Assembly: GCF_052324685.1 (NCBI RefSeq)
Contig: NC_135214.1
Coordinates: forward strand, 2,120,817-2,184,816
Length of the DNA: 64,000 bases
Origin: Brachyhypopomus gauderio
Lineage: Eukaryota > Chordata > Actinopteri > Gymnotiformes > Hypopomidae
Direction: 5' to 3'
Below are positions 34,058 through 52,480 of the stretch, one piece after another; the stretch's first letter is position 1, and every line of letters starts with the position of its first letter. Under the pieces are notes generated by a model that was not told the origin of the DNA, made no database searches, and saw only the letters and a list, made by a program, of their open reading frames with translations. The position numbers were made by a program, and so were the translations under genes.

Positions 34058-34160
34058 ATGACTGAGTTTTTAGCTCCGCTGTGGATGTGTATTGCATATA
34101 CTGGGTTTTTTCTCCAAAGTCAAGCGATGGCTTCATGCACATATTCGCGTTTTTCTTCAA
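34058..34160 (+). CDS. Candidate first exon of a secreted protein, unidentified
   Basis: Frame starts MTEFLAPLWMCIAYTGFFL then QSQAMASCTYSRFSSKA: a short polar N-terminus, a 15-residue hydrophobic core and a small-residue cleavage site (AMA before SC), a textbook signal peptide. A donor follows: either aaggcaa then gtaatc, or the GC donor caaag then gcaagt. No downstream exon was recognised, so the family is unknown. Candidates in human 13q14.3 that are secreted (for example SERPINE3) do not match obviously. The combination of TATA box, spacing, signal peptide and donor is the evidence. Confidence 0.4.
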
Positions 34161-34249
34161 AGGCAAGTAATCTATCTTTCATAGCCTGTCAACTTTTCTT
34201 TGGAAGTCTTTGGAATCAGAAACGTGATCTCTATATGTTAACCACTTAA

Positions 34250-36339
34250 GCTCATGCACTATCCCGTAATATAGTTTTGGAGGTTTTGGTATCGAGGTAT
34301 GTTGAAACCGTAGCAGGTTGTGAATTAAGGCGGAGAAAGTCCAGTTAAAGATTACTTCCTGAGGTGGAAGCTTATTTTGTGAAACAATGATTCTGTTCAA
34401 GACTTGTTCCTCAATTGCGGAACACGTTGCTGAATTCCTATCACGTCAGAAAAATTTTAAAATAGCTCAAAAGTTTTGATCGGAGGAGGAATATCTTATT
34501 GAAAATTACATGTTTCTTGGTCAATATTTAAGTCCATTAAGCAAATTTTTAAAATGCAATCCAAAAGTTAAAACTAAAGCAGGCAAAGCTAAACCATGCA
34601 CCTGAGCTGAAGCAGCGATAAGACATAGCAAGTTGCCGGTTGTCTTTTAAATGTATGCTTTAATAAGCGCACGGATTAAAGGAAAAATATTTATAACAGC
34701 ATTTCATAGCCAACGACATCGACTGCTTCGTAATTAAAACAGGTTGTTTCATCTTCAAAATAAGGATTTCAAAAAACACTTAATTATTTTATCCTGTTGT
34801 GTTGATGTTTTCCGCGCTTGAACAAAGAAGCACATAGGTTACGTTTGGTAGTGGAGCGCCTGTGGAAAGTAGGAACCCTGTTTACAATAACACCAGCCTC
34901 ATGGCGTCACGCGATTGACAAGGATGTAGCCCAATGGGCGCGTGGACTTGTGACAGTAGGCGGGATCTGTGGCATTAGCAACGTGCTATATTTGGAAAAG
35001 GTTACATCATCGGTAGGCTGCCTTTTAGAGGCGGGACATCCGCGCGGATACGCGCTTGTCTGGACATGTCTATAGCGCGCTTTGTTAGGCAATGTTTACT
35101 TACTCCGCCGGTGAAATGTAGGCTAATGAACTGTAGGATGAGGTTTAAAAATACAAAAACATCTGCGCTACTATGTGGTGTAGAATTTATTTGACGTGCA
35201 GCTTTTCGAGGAATTCATTCACAAAGGTGTGTGTGTGTGTTGTGCTGTGCTGTTTAGTGTAGGCTATGGCTTTAAGAACCTATTACTTTGCTGAAGCTCA
35301 TATATGATTTTATTTACATTGTTCATCGTTCACGACGCTGATCTTGTTAAAAACCTTCATAAACTGGTGCAATCTAGTGCCATTAAATTTATTCTTTGAA
35401 TAAGACTTACAGATTCATTTTGACTCTGTCCATATTTAAACCAAAGAAGTGTAATGTAGTATAGAAGTTATACCTACGTATACAGCACTTACACATACAC
35501 TTATACATTCTCACATTGCATATAATCACCTTCTCTCGTTAGAGGTCACGCGGTCATAATAATTTGAGCTAAGGTGAAAGGTAATTGAATTTGACTGTCT
35601 ATAATGTTCGACATGTAGTTCAGTAGACCAATTATAGAACAATGGTGTTGGTTATTCTACTTTGACATGAATAAACACTGGTATACCACCATAAAGAGTG
35701 CTATAAATAGTGGTATAAAGTTATAATAAAGTAATATATTACAGTTTGAATGGTGCATGGAATGCTTTATATGCAATCTATGTGTTCTCAACACCATTGC
35801 AAGTGTTATGTGTGTATGTATTCTATTTACGAAGAGGCTAACAAGCAATCGGTGTGGAATTATTGTTTTAATAAATGTCATTTGGCATTGTTTTAGTGAT
35901 ATACAGTTAAGGATTAATTGCACAGAAGTTGTTGCATGAGAGAAATCAGCTGGTACTGCGCTTAGATGTGTTTTAAATATTTAGGTGTGTCAGCAACAGA
36001 CAGTAATAGTAATATGATGAAACGTCATGGGTCATGAGTATAAGATGCCCTTGCTTTGTGGCCTATTTATATTATATTTTGGTAATTAATGAAAACAGGT
36101 GTATTAGAGGAAGGGAATTTGTAACTTTGTAGCTATAACAATAATATACTGAGGAGACCTTATGTAGTGGTGAGATCGGTTTTATCCCTTCACTGGTGAG
36201 TGAGAGGTTTTGCATTTCTATAGAATAATGAGATTAAGACACTTGAATTTGAAATGCTCTTTGTCCTCTCCAAATGAAAGTGTGACCAGTTTGATGATTT
36301 TGGAGATAAGCCATCATTTTCTGTAAATGGAGCAGTGCG

Positions 36340-36404
<65 letters not shown>

Positions 36405-37042
36405 CTGTATGTGCGCGGGCGCGTGTGTGTGCCTGTAATATATTGTACATGCACACACACAAACAAACACAAACACACAGAGAATAGTTATTCTTGCACA
36501 GGGACCACACAAAGCAAGAATAGCCTGAAGCCACACACTACAGTCGGTCTGTCCAATAAACTGCAAGGTGTGGTTCAGCTCAGCTTTCAAAACACACGAA
36601 TGGAGTGTACAGTTGTTGTCTGAGAACTGCCTCTGTGCACCATAGCGCTTACACCCGAATGCGTGCCCTTCTATCAGTGCATACAGTGACATTTTGTCTG
36701 CTCATCCATAACACTGAAGGAGCTAGTTTATAACTGCTGTTTCCACCAACACACTTCCTGTATGATCTAGTTTATCTGTGAACTCGCAGGCCTCTTTTTC
36801 ATGCCACTTCCATTGTCCACTGCCACAAATAACATGAGAAACACATACAGTGTGCCCTGTAAAACTGTCACTCTAAACACAGGTCTGCTCTTTGTGGCAG
36901 AAACGCCTCTGGAGTGGTTGTTAAATATCTTGTGTTTGTATTGAAAGCAAGACGAAAAGCTACTTGCACTGCTAGTCCAAACGCACCTTCTCGTTTGTTT
37001 GCAACGACCGAGCTTTGAGTGTTGCAGACCTAAACTGTTTAG

Positions 37043-37113
<71 letters not shown>

Positions 37114-38103
37114 CTAGTTATCATACGTAGTAGACGTGTTTCCTTCTAAAATGAGCTGAAATAAAGTGATTGCACTTGCATTGCACTTGATTCGTGGTTG
37201 GACAAACAGTTCTCTTAATTGAAGAAGTCTTCCAGTTAGCTTTAGGCAGCTAACATTCTCATTATACAGTGATGCTTTTTAACAAACGTGACAGACAAGC
37301 TCGGTGTGTTAATAAGGGGACAACATAAGTTTGCTTGGTTGCAAGTATGCAGCTTTCAGGAACTCGCTGTAAGCATAAAGTCACACGTTTTTAAAATCAG
37401 ATAATCCCGCAGTAACCGCGCATGAATTCAGAATCTTTTGGATTTAGGTGCCAGATATTTCACTTGATTAAATGTTGGCGAATGTCACACTTGCTTCTTT
37501 TCGCGTGCAATAGTCGGCAGTAAACAGAGAAGTGCGGGTTGGACCTAAGACCGCTGCGTTCTCGTGTTCTCCCAATCACCCCGCACGCTGCTGGTGGCGC
37601 GAGCGCGTCACGGTCGACGCGGCGCGTGGTAAGGCAGACTTCACTGTTGTCACGCCGCATCTCCCGTCCGTTTGAATGCATTAGTCTTTAAACAACGTTA
37701 GTTGATCGCCGCTCACAATCCATTTTCAAACTTCACAACGCAGCTGCGAGAACGCATCTAAAAATCACTCAAGAATCTGTTCTCTAAAACCGACTTTCCT
37801 TTAATCAGCGACCGTTAAGAGAAACTCATCCTTCAAGTCTTTTCATGTTTTTGCCATAGTTCTGAGCGTTCATTCCTAACTGCACTACACGATGAATATA
37901 ATAAAACGAATTGAACAATAAGCGCGACCAATCAGCAGAAAACAATACGTATTGTGTGACGTTACGTTTACTTCGGAGTTAAGTCATTTTCAGACTGAAA
38001 TCTGAAATATCTTCATACATATTCAGACTGAAAATGTCCCATATCATACCCATATCATATTATCTGCAATATCTGCACTGTCCCCCACCACAAATAACAA
38101 AGA

Positions 38104-38192
<89 letters not shown>

Positions 38193-38232
38193 GTATATAT
38201 ATATATTATATATATATATAATCAACATTTAC

Positions 38233-38299
<67 letters not shown>

Positions 38300-38400
38300 T
38301 ATATAGTGTGTGTGTATTGCTGACATATTAATGTTATAGCCTTTACAATAATATTTAAGGGAGAGTAACATTGTAATAGTCGCTCTCTCTGTTGACCGAC
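34250..38400. other. Gene-poor interval
   Basis: Non-coding, AT-rich. Contains (GT)n at 36341-36403, (CA)n at 37046-37111 and a nearly 190-bp interrupted (AT)n at 38107-38297. No exon recognised. A divergent DLEU1-like transcript would be expected on the minus strand here by human synteny, but nothing in the sequence identifies it. Confidence 0.5.
38107..38297. repeat. Long interrupted (AT)n tract
   Basis: Two (TA)n blocks separated by ataatgtata and tcaacatttacga-type spacers; adjacent on the left to the CpG-rich candidate promoter. Confidence 0.95.
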
Positions 38401-38429
38401 TACGATTATTGTACGTGGGTTGCTAGCCG

Positions 38430-39241
38430 GTTTGAGGGTGCATTTCTTTCGACCAATCAGTAGCCGGGCTGTATGTCCCGGCATGCCCTGCGCGGGGAGG
38501 GGGCGGCTCCAGCGAATTTGAATGAAGAGTGGAGCTTTCGGCGCCATTTTCGAGTTAGCAGCGGCGGCATCAACAGCTGCTGCGACCGCTCCGGTCGGCC
38601 GTATTGGTATATGTTGATTATGGGACTTTTTTGAACGTTTTAAATACTAGAAAAATGCCAGAAAAAAAATTAAAATTATAAATAAGGTAATACAAAAAAG
38701 GTTTCGCCATCACCGGGAGGAATGACGAAGACAACGTAAATCAACTTGGAGGAAGGACAAGTTGTCGAAGTGGAGGCGCCGGACGCAGTAAGCTAACCGC
38801 GCTAATCCCGCTAGCGTCGCGCGCCGCAGCGCTGTCCGCTCGCGCCGCGGTGTAAAAATAATATTTCCTGCCGGAAAAAAAAATCAACGAATTGGCGGAT
38901 TGTTCTAAAATTCGAAAAGGGGGAAAAAAACAGGAGATTCGGCGCACGTGGTGAAGAGGCAGATGACACGGTTTGTTACGCGGAGTTTTGTTGTTTTTTG
39001 GCATTTTTTAAACGTGCAGTTTGAGCGGGATTGGAGAAGTGAAGGAGACGGCGGAGCGATGCAGCCTATCAGCACTGGGGCTCACACTCGCCGGAGCAGC
39101 TGTGTGTGTGTGGTGAAATAAATAACGTTTTCTAAATTAGAGGTTGATTTTTTTTTTGGTGGAAGATGCAACCTCTTTGTGACTCCTTGAAATATTTCTA
39201 TTGGATTTACAAAGTTGGTGTTTGGTTTTCCTACCAACCCG
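38430..39241 (+). ncRNA. Candidate DLEU2-like host-transcript promoter and first exon
   Basis: CpG-rich block (GC box gggagggggcggctcc near 38498, gcgccattttcgag, gcagcggcggcatc) followed by about 500 bases without a long frame and a strong donor, ccaacccg then gtaagtgt, at 39241/39242. Only a 26-codon frame (MQPLCDSLKYFYW...) is present before the donor. It lies 6.4 kb upstream of mir-15a on the same strand. In human, DLEU2 starts from a CpG island upstream of mir-15a/16-1 and runs antisense into TRIM13; position and strand here agree. Being the miRNA host is an inference from synteny. Confidence 0.45.
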
Positions 39242-45540
<6,299 letters not shown>

Positions 45541-45621
45541 GTATTTCAGAGGAAGTGCTGGATTGCCCTCACCCCTGCAGACAGGACAGCAAGCAGGACC
45601 AGAACAGTCTCTGTTTCAGGC

Positions 45622-45624
<3 letters not shown>

Positions 45625-45671
<47 letters not shown>
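45625..45671. repeat. (GT)n microsatellite abutting mir-15a
   Basis: Ends about 18 bases before the mature miR-15a sequence, at the predicted base of its hairpin. Confidence 0.95.
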
Positions 45672-45672
<1 letters not shown>

Positions 45673-45677
45673 CTCTC

Positions 45678-45760
45678 TGGGTGGTGATGTAGCAGCACAG
45701 AATGGTTTGTGGTGATACAGAGATGCAGGCCGTGCTGTGCTGCAGCATCAATGCTTTGGA
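45678..45760 (+). ncRNA. mir15a: microRNA mir-15a precursor
   Basis: Mature 5p arm 45690-45711, tagcagcacagaatggtttg plus tg, identical as I recall to zebrafish miR-15a. The 3p arm 45726-45747 (caggccgtgctgtgctgcag plus ca) pairs with it to give a compact hairpin with a short loop (gtgatacagagatg). Seed AGCAGCA belongs to the miR-15/16 family, which targets cell-cycle and BCL2-family mRNAs in vertebrates. It is followed 146 bases later by mir-16 on the same strand, so both are presumably cut from one primary transcript. Confidence 0.96.
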
Positions 45761-45766
45761 CCTACG

Positions 45767-45826
45767 TTGTGGGGCTGGGGGTGGGTGTGGTGTGGGTGTG
45801 GGGGTGGGAGTGGGTGTGGGTGTGTC
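45767..45826 (+). other. G-rich tract between mir-15a and mir-16
   Basis: Consecutive G runs (ggggctgggggtgggtgtgg, then gtgtgggggtgggagtgggt) give eight or more runs of three or more G in about 55 bases on the transcript strand, enough for G-quadruplex formation. It fills the linker between the two hairpins. Confidence 0.8.
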
Positions 45827-45910
45827 GTCTTACTTTAGCAGCATGTAAATATTGGAGTTACACCATTCCAGACTTCTCCAGTATCCTCGTGCTGCTGAAG
45901 TAAGACGTCA
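45822..45910 (+). ncRNA. mir16c: microRNA mir-16 (mir-16c type) precursor
   Basis: Mature 5p arm 45836-45857, tagcagcatgtaaatattgg plus ag, matches what I recall as zebrafish miR-16c. The 3p arm 45878-45899 (ccagtatcctcgtgctgctg plus aa) pairs with it. The lower stem cgtcttactt / aagtaagacg is perfectly complementary. Same family and likely the same primary transcript as mir-15a. The mir-15a then mir-16 order is that of the human cluster in DLEU2. Confidence 0.96.
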
Positions 45911-48900
45911 CCAAGCAGCACAAGCGTCTGGATCTCTGCTGCCCCGGCTGGTGTGGGCTGTGGCTGACTCACCCACACTGAAACACCCCAGTCACTGGCG
46001 TAGAGACTGACCCGTCCAGGTCCGCACGGACAGCATCCGGCCTCTACAGCTCAACGAGCCCTCTGATCGAAGGTAAAAGGTGGAGAGAAGGAGACGGTGG
46101 CATTAGAAGTTCACGTTGTAGGTGGGTGTGTGTGGGTGTGGGTGTGGGTGTGGGTGGTGCTTTTTTTTTTATAGTGCCTTTTGTATTAAATCTGTCTTCT
46201 CATTAAAAGTTCACCATCCAGAAAACATCTTTTGTTTTTCTACCAAAATCATTGTCATTGTTTTGTCTATTGATATTAGTTTCATAAACATGAAATAAAC
46301 GAATTAGTAATGGTACGGAGCTGACAATAGACCCTATGTGGGCATATATTTATTATTTTTATTTTATTTTATTTTTTAAGTGTTTCATGAACGCATAATG
46401 CCAATATCTTCTACTGCACGTTCACCCCTCTCCCTTTTATAATCACATTAGGATATCCAAGTAAATCATCTAGAAATTACACAATTTATAGTTGACTAAC
46501 TGGAGTTCACACCTAGGTAATAAATAGTTTTTCAATAAGTGGTTTTGATTGCATTGACTTAAAAATGCTGTGTACTGTAAGCCATATCATCTTAAGAGCA
46601 AAAAAGATGGACAATATAGACCAAAGTTTTAAATGACCGTACTCAAATATAAGAGTTAGCTGGCAGATTAAAGTACGGGGTGGTTTTCCGTGAGTATACG
46701 TCTATATCAAACTCAATCATTTGTCCAATACTGGAAGCCCCGTTTGGTCTAAATCTTTCTAGTGGCCGCGAACAGTGCGGATTACACACGGACTGCAGCT
46801 CGGAGTTATTTGTTGGTCAAGAGAGACCAAGTGTCCACAATAATCTCAGGACTACACACACACACACACTCGGGGACGCGTCCGCGGTCATGCTGATCCC
46901 AGAACAGATTGTTGCACCTTTCCTACAAATCTCAAGCAGATGTTAAGTGGTAAACTCTGCGCTCGGCAGCTATTTTTCGAAAGTTTCTAATCCAGATTAC
47001 GGGTTAAAATAAGTATTTTCCAGTAGTCCCGTATTAAGAGCATCAGTAGTTTAAAAGGTCGAATGACTCGTCAAGACAACTTCATGTTCAAATCACAATC
47101 TCACAAGGCGCCTGTATGCAGTATAGCAACCTTCACAGACCAGGTTCTTACGGTGAGGTGTTACGGTTTTGGATAATCTGAAGTCGATATTAATTCATGG
47201 AGACTGATGCGTCATGTGAATGCGTTTTAATTATTTTAAATAATATATTTTAAAATATTTTAAATGCAGCTTTATATTTTTAATCGGTAATTTCAATTAT
47301 TAGTCTGTCATGTATATAAATAAATTGTGCTTTATATTCGAGTGTGCTTACCTTTTCCCCCTATTCTGAATATTTTAGAGACGTGCATTACGGGGCCACT
47401 GTATTGTGTTCATCTCTTATACGTTTTAGAATAGTTTTTAATGAATTACACATGCGGCCAGGTTTTCAAAGTCAGGTTCGTAAAATTGAATGTCCTGTTT
47501 TATGGCAAGAGATCCTCCGTTTGTGGGTTCTCGGAAATTACGTCCTTTAAAAGCCTTAGTTCTTATACATGTAAACACTCGCGTCTCGTTTCGAATTTAC
47601 CCACATTAAAACGGGTTCACACTGTTTTATATATATATATATATATAGTGTGTGTGTATACATTTTTTTATTTCCACCCATTCTCCACTAAAGAATACTG
47701 CGAAAGAAATCATAAATCTAGGAGGGAAACTATTTACGGTGTAGGCCTAAATACATCATTTGAACTAACCTGGATGCTGTGGCTATATTTAAAATGGCCG
47801 CATATGTCTAGTATTAAATAACCACCGTATTTCTTTTGCAAAGTAATTATGGTTTTAATTGGTGCACTCTGGCTTTGTTTGGACAAAGTTTAAGCGGATA
47901 TTATATAACGAAAAGTTTTAAGATGTCTCGTGTGCTTGGATAAAATCTTTTTTTCCTGACTGAATAGGGACTTTAAAACCATGTAAAATGTGTTTCAATC
48001 TGTGAAAAAATATCATCACTGGAGTGGACTACGGCCGTATATGAGACTTGGCCTCAGTTGGACAGACGTTTGTTGCTTATTTTAATGCGTAATACAGAAC
48101 GCTTTTCATGAAGACATTTGTTTAAATTCAACTAAACGTATATTTTTTTAAATGGCCAGGGCCATGTACATACTTAATAAATTAACAGGCCAGTGTAGAT
48201 GTTTTTGTTGTCTTAAAATCTTTGATTATTCAATAGTCTACTTTGTAGCTATAGTTTAGCTCATCTTGTGTTGTACCAGATGCATCCTCTTGGGTTTTGG
48301 CTCAGACATGATGTAGATCAAATATGACCAATTTTAGCCTGACGGGATGTGCAGTCTGCATGATAGAATAATCCCACTGTCCTGTACCGGCTCCGCTAGG
48401 GTTCTGGTGCGGTTCAGCGTGTTCGTCGTTCAACCCACCACACTCGCACCCTTGAAAACTCCGGACATGATTTCTGTCTTTATATTACACTTCATTCGCC
48501 AGGTAATTAAAGTTCCGTTTCTGAGCTTAAAAATGTAATTCGGAACAAATCGTTTGCATAGTTCAATAGTTCATAACTTATTGGCATATTTTACTGTAAT
48601 ATGTGATGAAAATTATTCAGAATTTTAAATGGACACTTTGATTATGATAGGAAAACAGAATTAACAAACATTAGAATGCACAGTCAGCTTTAAGTGCAGG
48701 TTCAACACAATTTGCTATAGCCTATGTTATTACTGATCTTAGACAAATGTGGTTAAATGATTAAACATTTAGAAAAAAATATCTATAACTAGAGAAGTCC
48801 ATCTTATATCTGCAGTACCCACAATTTTGAAAATGCTGTCATCACTATAAACATCAGTAAATAAACCTTATCGAGGCACTACTTCTCATCCTCCACGTTC

Positions 48901-50436
48901 ATCGTGTCCTATTGCGTCCTGTTCACACGTGAATGACGCCTAATTATTAATTATATTTCAGTGTTGAATTTATCTTGACGTTGCGTAATATTTATTTTTA
49001 TAAACTAGGTTGTGGGGGTGAGGGGCGGACAACTAATTTCACTTTTCACCCGGAATTTGCCTGGCAACAGTGGGCTAAATATATACGTGTGTGACGTGAG
49101 CACTGATCCGTGGTCAGCGGTGACATCATGACTTGAGTTATTAGAGGGATCTGAGGGTTTCTCTTTGGATTCATGTTTTTGGATAAACAATAAAGGCGAG
49201 CAACGAAGGAGAAGTTGTTTAAGTGAAAGGTTGAATAATATTTTGTACTTTTCCAGTTGTCTCATTTTCAGCTACACTCTTCATACTGACGAGCACATCT
49301 TAGTGTCGTACATGTACACAGATGAAATAAATCCTTACCAATGTTTCGTTGATGGTTGAAAAGTAACGGTTGTAAATATAATTTCACAATATAGCTATAA
49401 AAACTGATGCAATCACAAGCCTAAATATTGAGTGTTTTCCAGCAGAATTTCAAAGTGATAACGATTGTTATGCTTCAGAAGTAATTGAGAAAATGGTATA
49501 GTCTATGTGAACTTCAGTACCTTAAAACAAAGTTTTTATAGCCAAACTGGCAGGAATATTAATAACGACGTAACAACACGAGTCTCTGTCAGGTCTACGT
49601 CTACTAGCCTACAGAATTGCAGCTGCAGTGTTTAAAATATTTTAAGTAGAATGGGTTCTTGAACTAGCACAGGACAGGTCGGGCACTTCAGCTGTATTCC
49701 CACGTTAAATGTGGCCTGTAATAGCTTCGATATTCGGTTATGTAACATTTAACCTTGAATCAGTGTGATGAGCGCACCGTGTGGGGAGAAACATACTGAG
49801 GCATTACAGGATCTTTAAACCTCAAATCTCCTGAGACTACAGTGTAACCGTTCACAAATTAGTACTTATTCTAATAATAGCCTAACATATGAGTGCGACC
49901 CGCATGACTAAGTCGGAAATGTATGAAAAAGAAACTACGGTAGTAATAAGGGATATAAGATCAGAATAGAGGGGGGCGAGAGCGCGGGGTGGGGTGGGGT
50001 GGGGAATCCCTACATGAGATTACACGTCAGTGAGGTGGACACGACTGGAGTAAATATTATTTTTTTTTTTAAGTGCATGAAAAATAAGTTCACCAATCGT
50101 CATTATAACAGGATTCTTAAATTCTAATTAGACAATTTGATCAATAGTTTCGCGTGACGGTTAATCAGCTTTAAACTCCCCATCCATAATTATTTCTCAG
50201 TCATCTGTGGCAAAATCAGGATACTTTAATCGGCACACAAGCTGACTGTGCATTTGAAAAATGGGGCAATCCCGTTACAACTTAAGTAATGCACAAGAAA
50301 AAGCTGCTGAAATAATCAAGTTGAAATAACTCATTGACATTCTAGGCTACTGTATTGCAATACTCATAAAAAACTGTTTAAATGGATCTGTGCACCTCAG
50401 CCTATGACGGTAAAGGTTAAAAGTCCACCGTTAAAA
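45911..50436. other. Interval between mir-16 and trim13, no coding gene seen
   Basis: Non-coding. Contains a G/T-rich stretch (46120-46155) and a modest CpG rise near 46,880. KCNRG, which overlaps the TRIM13 3' side in human, was looked for here and not seen in any frame. Host-transcript exons could be present but are unreadable. Confidence 0.5.
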
Positions 50437-51639
50437 TCAGCTGATAAAATCTGACGTGGTGGCCACCAGCTCCGTAATACAGTTTCTGCAAAGCTCCGTT
50501 AATAGCGCGCAAACTCCTTCCGCCTCCTTCCACCACTGACCGAGCCAGTGGAGCATCTCCCTGGGAGCGGGCAGAGACGCGCCACCGAGCGCCACCTTGT
50601 CAGAGAGGCTCGCGGACAAACAGTCCGGCGGCAGATGCAGCGCGAGCAAGCACACACACACCACAAGTGCAAAACTCAGCAGTATTACGGAGAAACTCTT
50701 GGTAGCAGGAGCCGCCGGGGACGGGAATGCGCCGCGCTCGTGCGGGGCGCACAGCGTGTCCACGTCTCCGAGACGCACGCGATCCCACTCCTTCACGTCG
50801 AAGTTCGGCACGACCGGACCGACGTCCAAGTCCGTCCGCGAGGGCGGCGACGTCTCCCGAATCGCGCGCACTCTCTCTCGGAAGTCCTGCATGCTCTGCA
50901 GGAACGCGAGCGGCTCGCACAGCGAGCGGAAGGACTCCGCGAGGCTGAGCGCGCGCCGCTGCTCCTCGAGCGCGGAGCGGAGATGGTTAATCTCCGGGTC
51001 GAACGTCTGCAGCACCGCGAGCTTCAGAGTTTCGAAGTCCGACAGGATCTCGCTGCGCTTGTGCTCGAGCGTGCGGAGCAGCCTGTCGAAATAATCGGTG
51101 ACCCGGTCGATGTCTCGTGAGACCGTTTGAAGCGCTTTCTTCTTTGCTGCCTCTAGTTCCTCCAGGCACGAAACAACCTCCGCACCCCTCCAACTTTCCA
51201 GACCCCGAAACAGCTCCTCGAAGGCTGCCTTCTCACGCTCGTACGCCTCCTCCAGTGCACAGAACTTGTGTCCCTTATGGTCACCTGTCGTGGCGCAAAA
51301 GCCACAGATTAATTTCAGGTCTGTGGCACAAAAGATGTTGAGCGGCTGTCCACTGTGATCTCGACACAGGGACATTCTGGGCAGTACCCGGATCCTGTTG
51401 TACTTCTCCACGATGCCACGCAGAGAGTAATTGACTTGCAGACTGGCGATGCCGTTGTGGACGGTCTCCTTTCGACAGGTGGGACATTTGAACGGAGGTC
51501 TCCAGGCTGGGCTGCGACTACCGTCCAGGATGCCCTCCAGACACTTCCTGCAGAAGCTGTGCGAGCACGGCAGCACGCGCGGGTCTTCGAAAAGACAGCA
51601 GCATATCGGGCACGTGAGGTCCTCCTCCAGGAGCTCCAT
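50437..51639 (-). CDS. trim13: E3 ubiquitin ligase TRIM13 (RFP2/LEU5)
   Basis: ER-anchored RING-type ubiquitin ligase involved in ER-associated degradation and autophagy. Intronless coding frame of 400 residues (human 407). RING at residues 10-60: CPICCCLF ... CSHSFCRKC ... CPTCRK. B-box near 89-130: CRDHSGQPLNIFC ... ICGFCATTGDHKGHKF. Coiled coil about 135-260, including SEILSDFETLKLAVLQTFDP, which is nearly identical to human. Membrane anchor about 316-340: SVILLSFALVVCVCLLAL. The start MELLEEDLTCPIC is chosen by homology; an acceptor (cgccttcag, exon edge 51645) lies just upstream, so the whole coding region sits in the last exon as in human. The frame upstream of it (MTCFHVDFMFFFRLQ) is intron. 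C-terminal tail after the anchor is diverged. Confidence 0.97.
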   Translation of the reverse strand: MELLEEDLTCPICCCLFEDPRVLPCSHSFCRKCLEGILDGSRSPAWRPPFKCPTCRKETVHNGIASLQVNYSLRGIVEKYNRIRVLPRMSLCRDHSGQPLNIFCATDLKLICGFCATTGDHKGHKFCALEEAYEREKAAFEELFRGLESWRGAEVVSCLEELEAAKKKALQTVSRDIDRVTDYFDRLLRTLEHKRSEILSDFETLKLAVLQTFDPEINHLRSALEEQRRALSLAESFRSLCEPLAFLQSMQDFRERVRAIRETSPPSRTDLDVGPVVPNFDVKEWDRVRLGDVDTLCAPHERGAFPSPAAPATKSFSVILLSFALVVCVCLLALHLPPDCLSASLSDKVALGGASLPAPREMLHWLGQWWKEAEGVCALLTELCRNCITELVATTSDFIS

Positions 51640-52361
51640 CGTGAACTGAAGGCGAAAAAAAAACATAAAATCGACATGAAAACACGTCAACGAGCACGAG
51701 AGGGATTATAGATCAAATCAATACTACTCGGTATCAAATATATACACCGTACTCTGGCATCGCACTCTGATAGTGAAGTCTGGATGTTTCAAAGTTGACC
51801 AACAGCACGTTGAGCATCCTCTAATTTATGCGCAAATCCCGTATATAGTTGGAAGATATATTAGGAGATACATTTTGAGAAGATTGACCTATTTAGAATA
51901 TCGTACTGCAAATAATCTGTGGAAATTTTAACTTAATGGAGAGAAAATCATACATCTAGGATGCATCGCGGCTAAATATTGCTATAATGTCGAACGACAC
52001 ACGGCATACAGGAACGTATCCGCACGAGATGATGTGACATGACATGTCACGCAGTCCTGCATGAGAACAGGACATGACCCTCTTCTCAAACTATATATAG
52101 CACATAATAACGTCCATCGCGTTTATTTCTGTGTCCACTCGCTTCCTTTTTAATTGCGCGCGAAAGATCTGAAATGTGGGAATATCCGAGGACCGCCCGA
52201 CACTGTAGAAATAGAAACAAGGTAGGTCGTAGGTTTTACGCGATTTAGTTTCTAATTTGTCTGAAGGCGCGAGGCTCCGACCGGCAGGACATTGGTGACG
52301 GGCGGCTGTGGCGGATTCCGCAGTCAGAAAACATCAGCAATTGGAGCAAAAACACACTCAC

Positions 52362-52480
52362 CAGCTGGTGAAGCGCACCGTGCCACGCAATCGTGGCGCT
52401 TGTTGCTGTGCAGACTTCGCTTTTTCCATTTGGGAAACTTTAACTGTTTCAGGGCCTAGGTACTAAATATCTGGAGTATT
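52362..52480 (-). promoter_or_regulatory. Candidate trim13 5' non-coding exon / promoter
   Basis: A strong minus-strand donor, caccagctg then gtgagtg (edge 52362), lies in a GC-rich block 0.7 kb upstream of the trim13 coding-exon acceptor at 51645. Splicing these gives the non-coding first exon expected from human TRIM13. The right edge (TSS) is a guess. Confidence 0.5.

Noticed and set aside
50548-51711. Long plus-strand frames opposite trim13
   Set aside because: Shadow frames of a GC-rich real gene; no independent start, splice or homology support.
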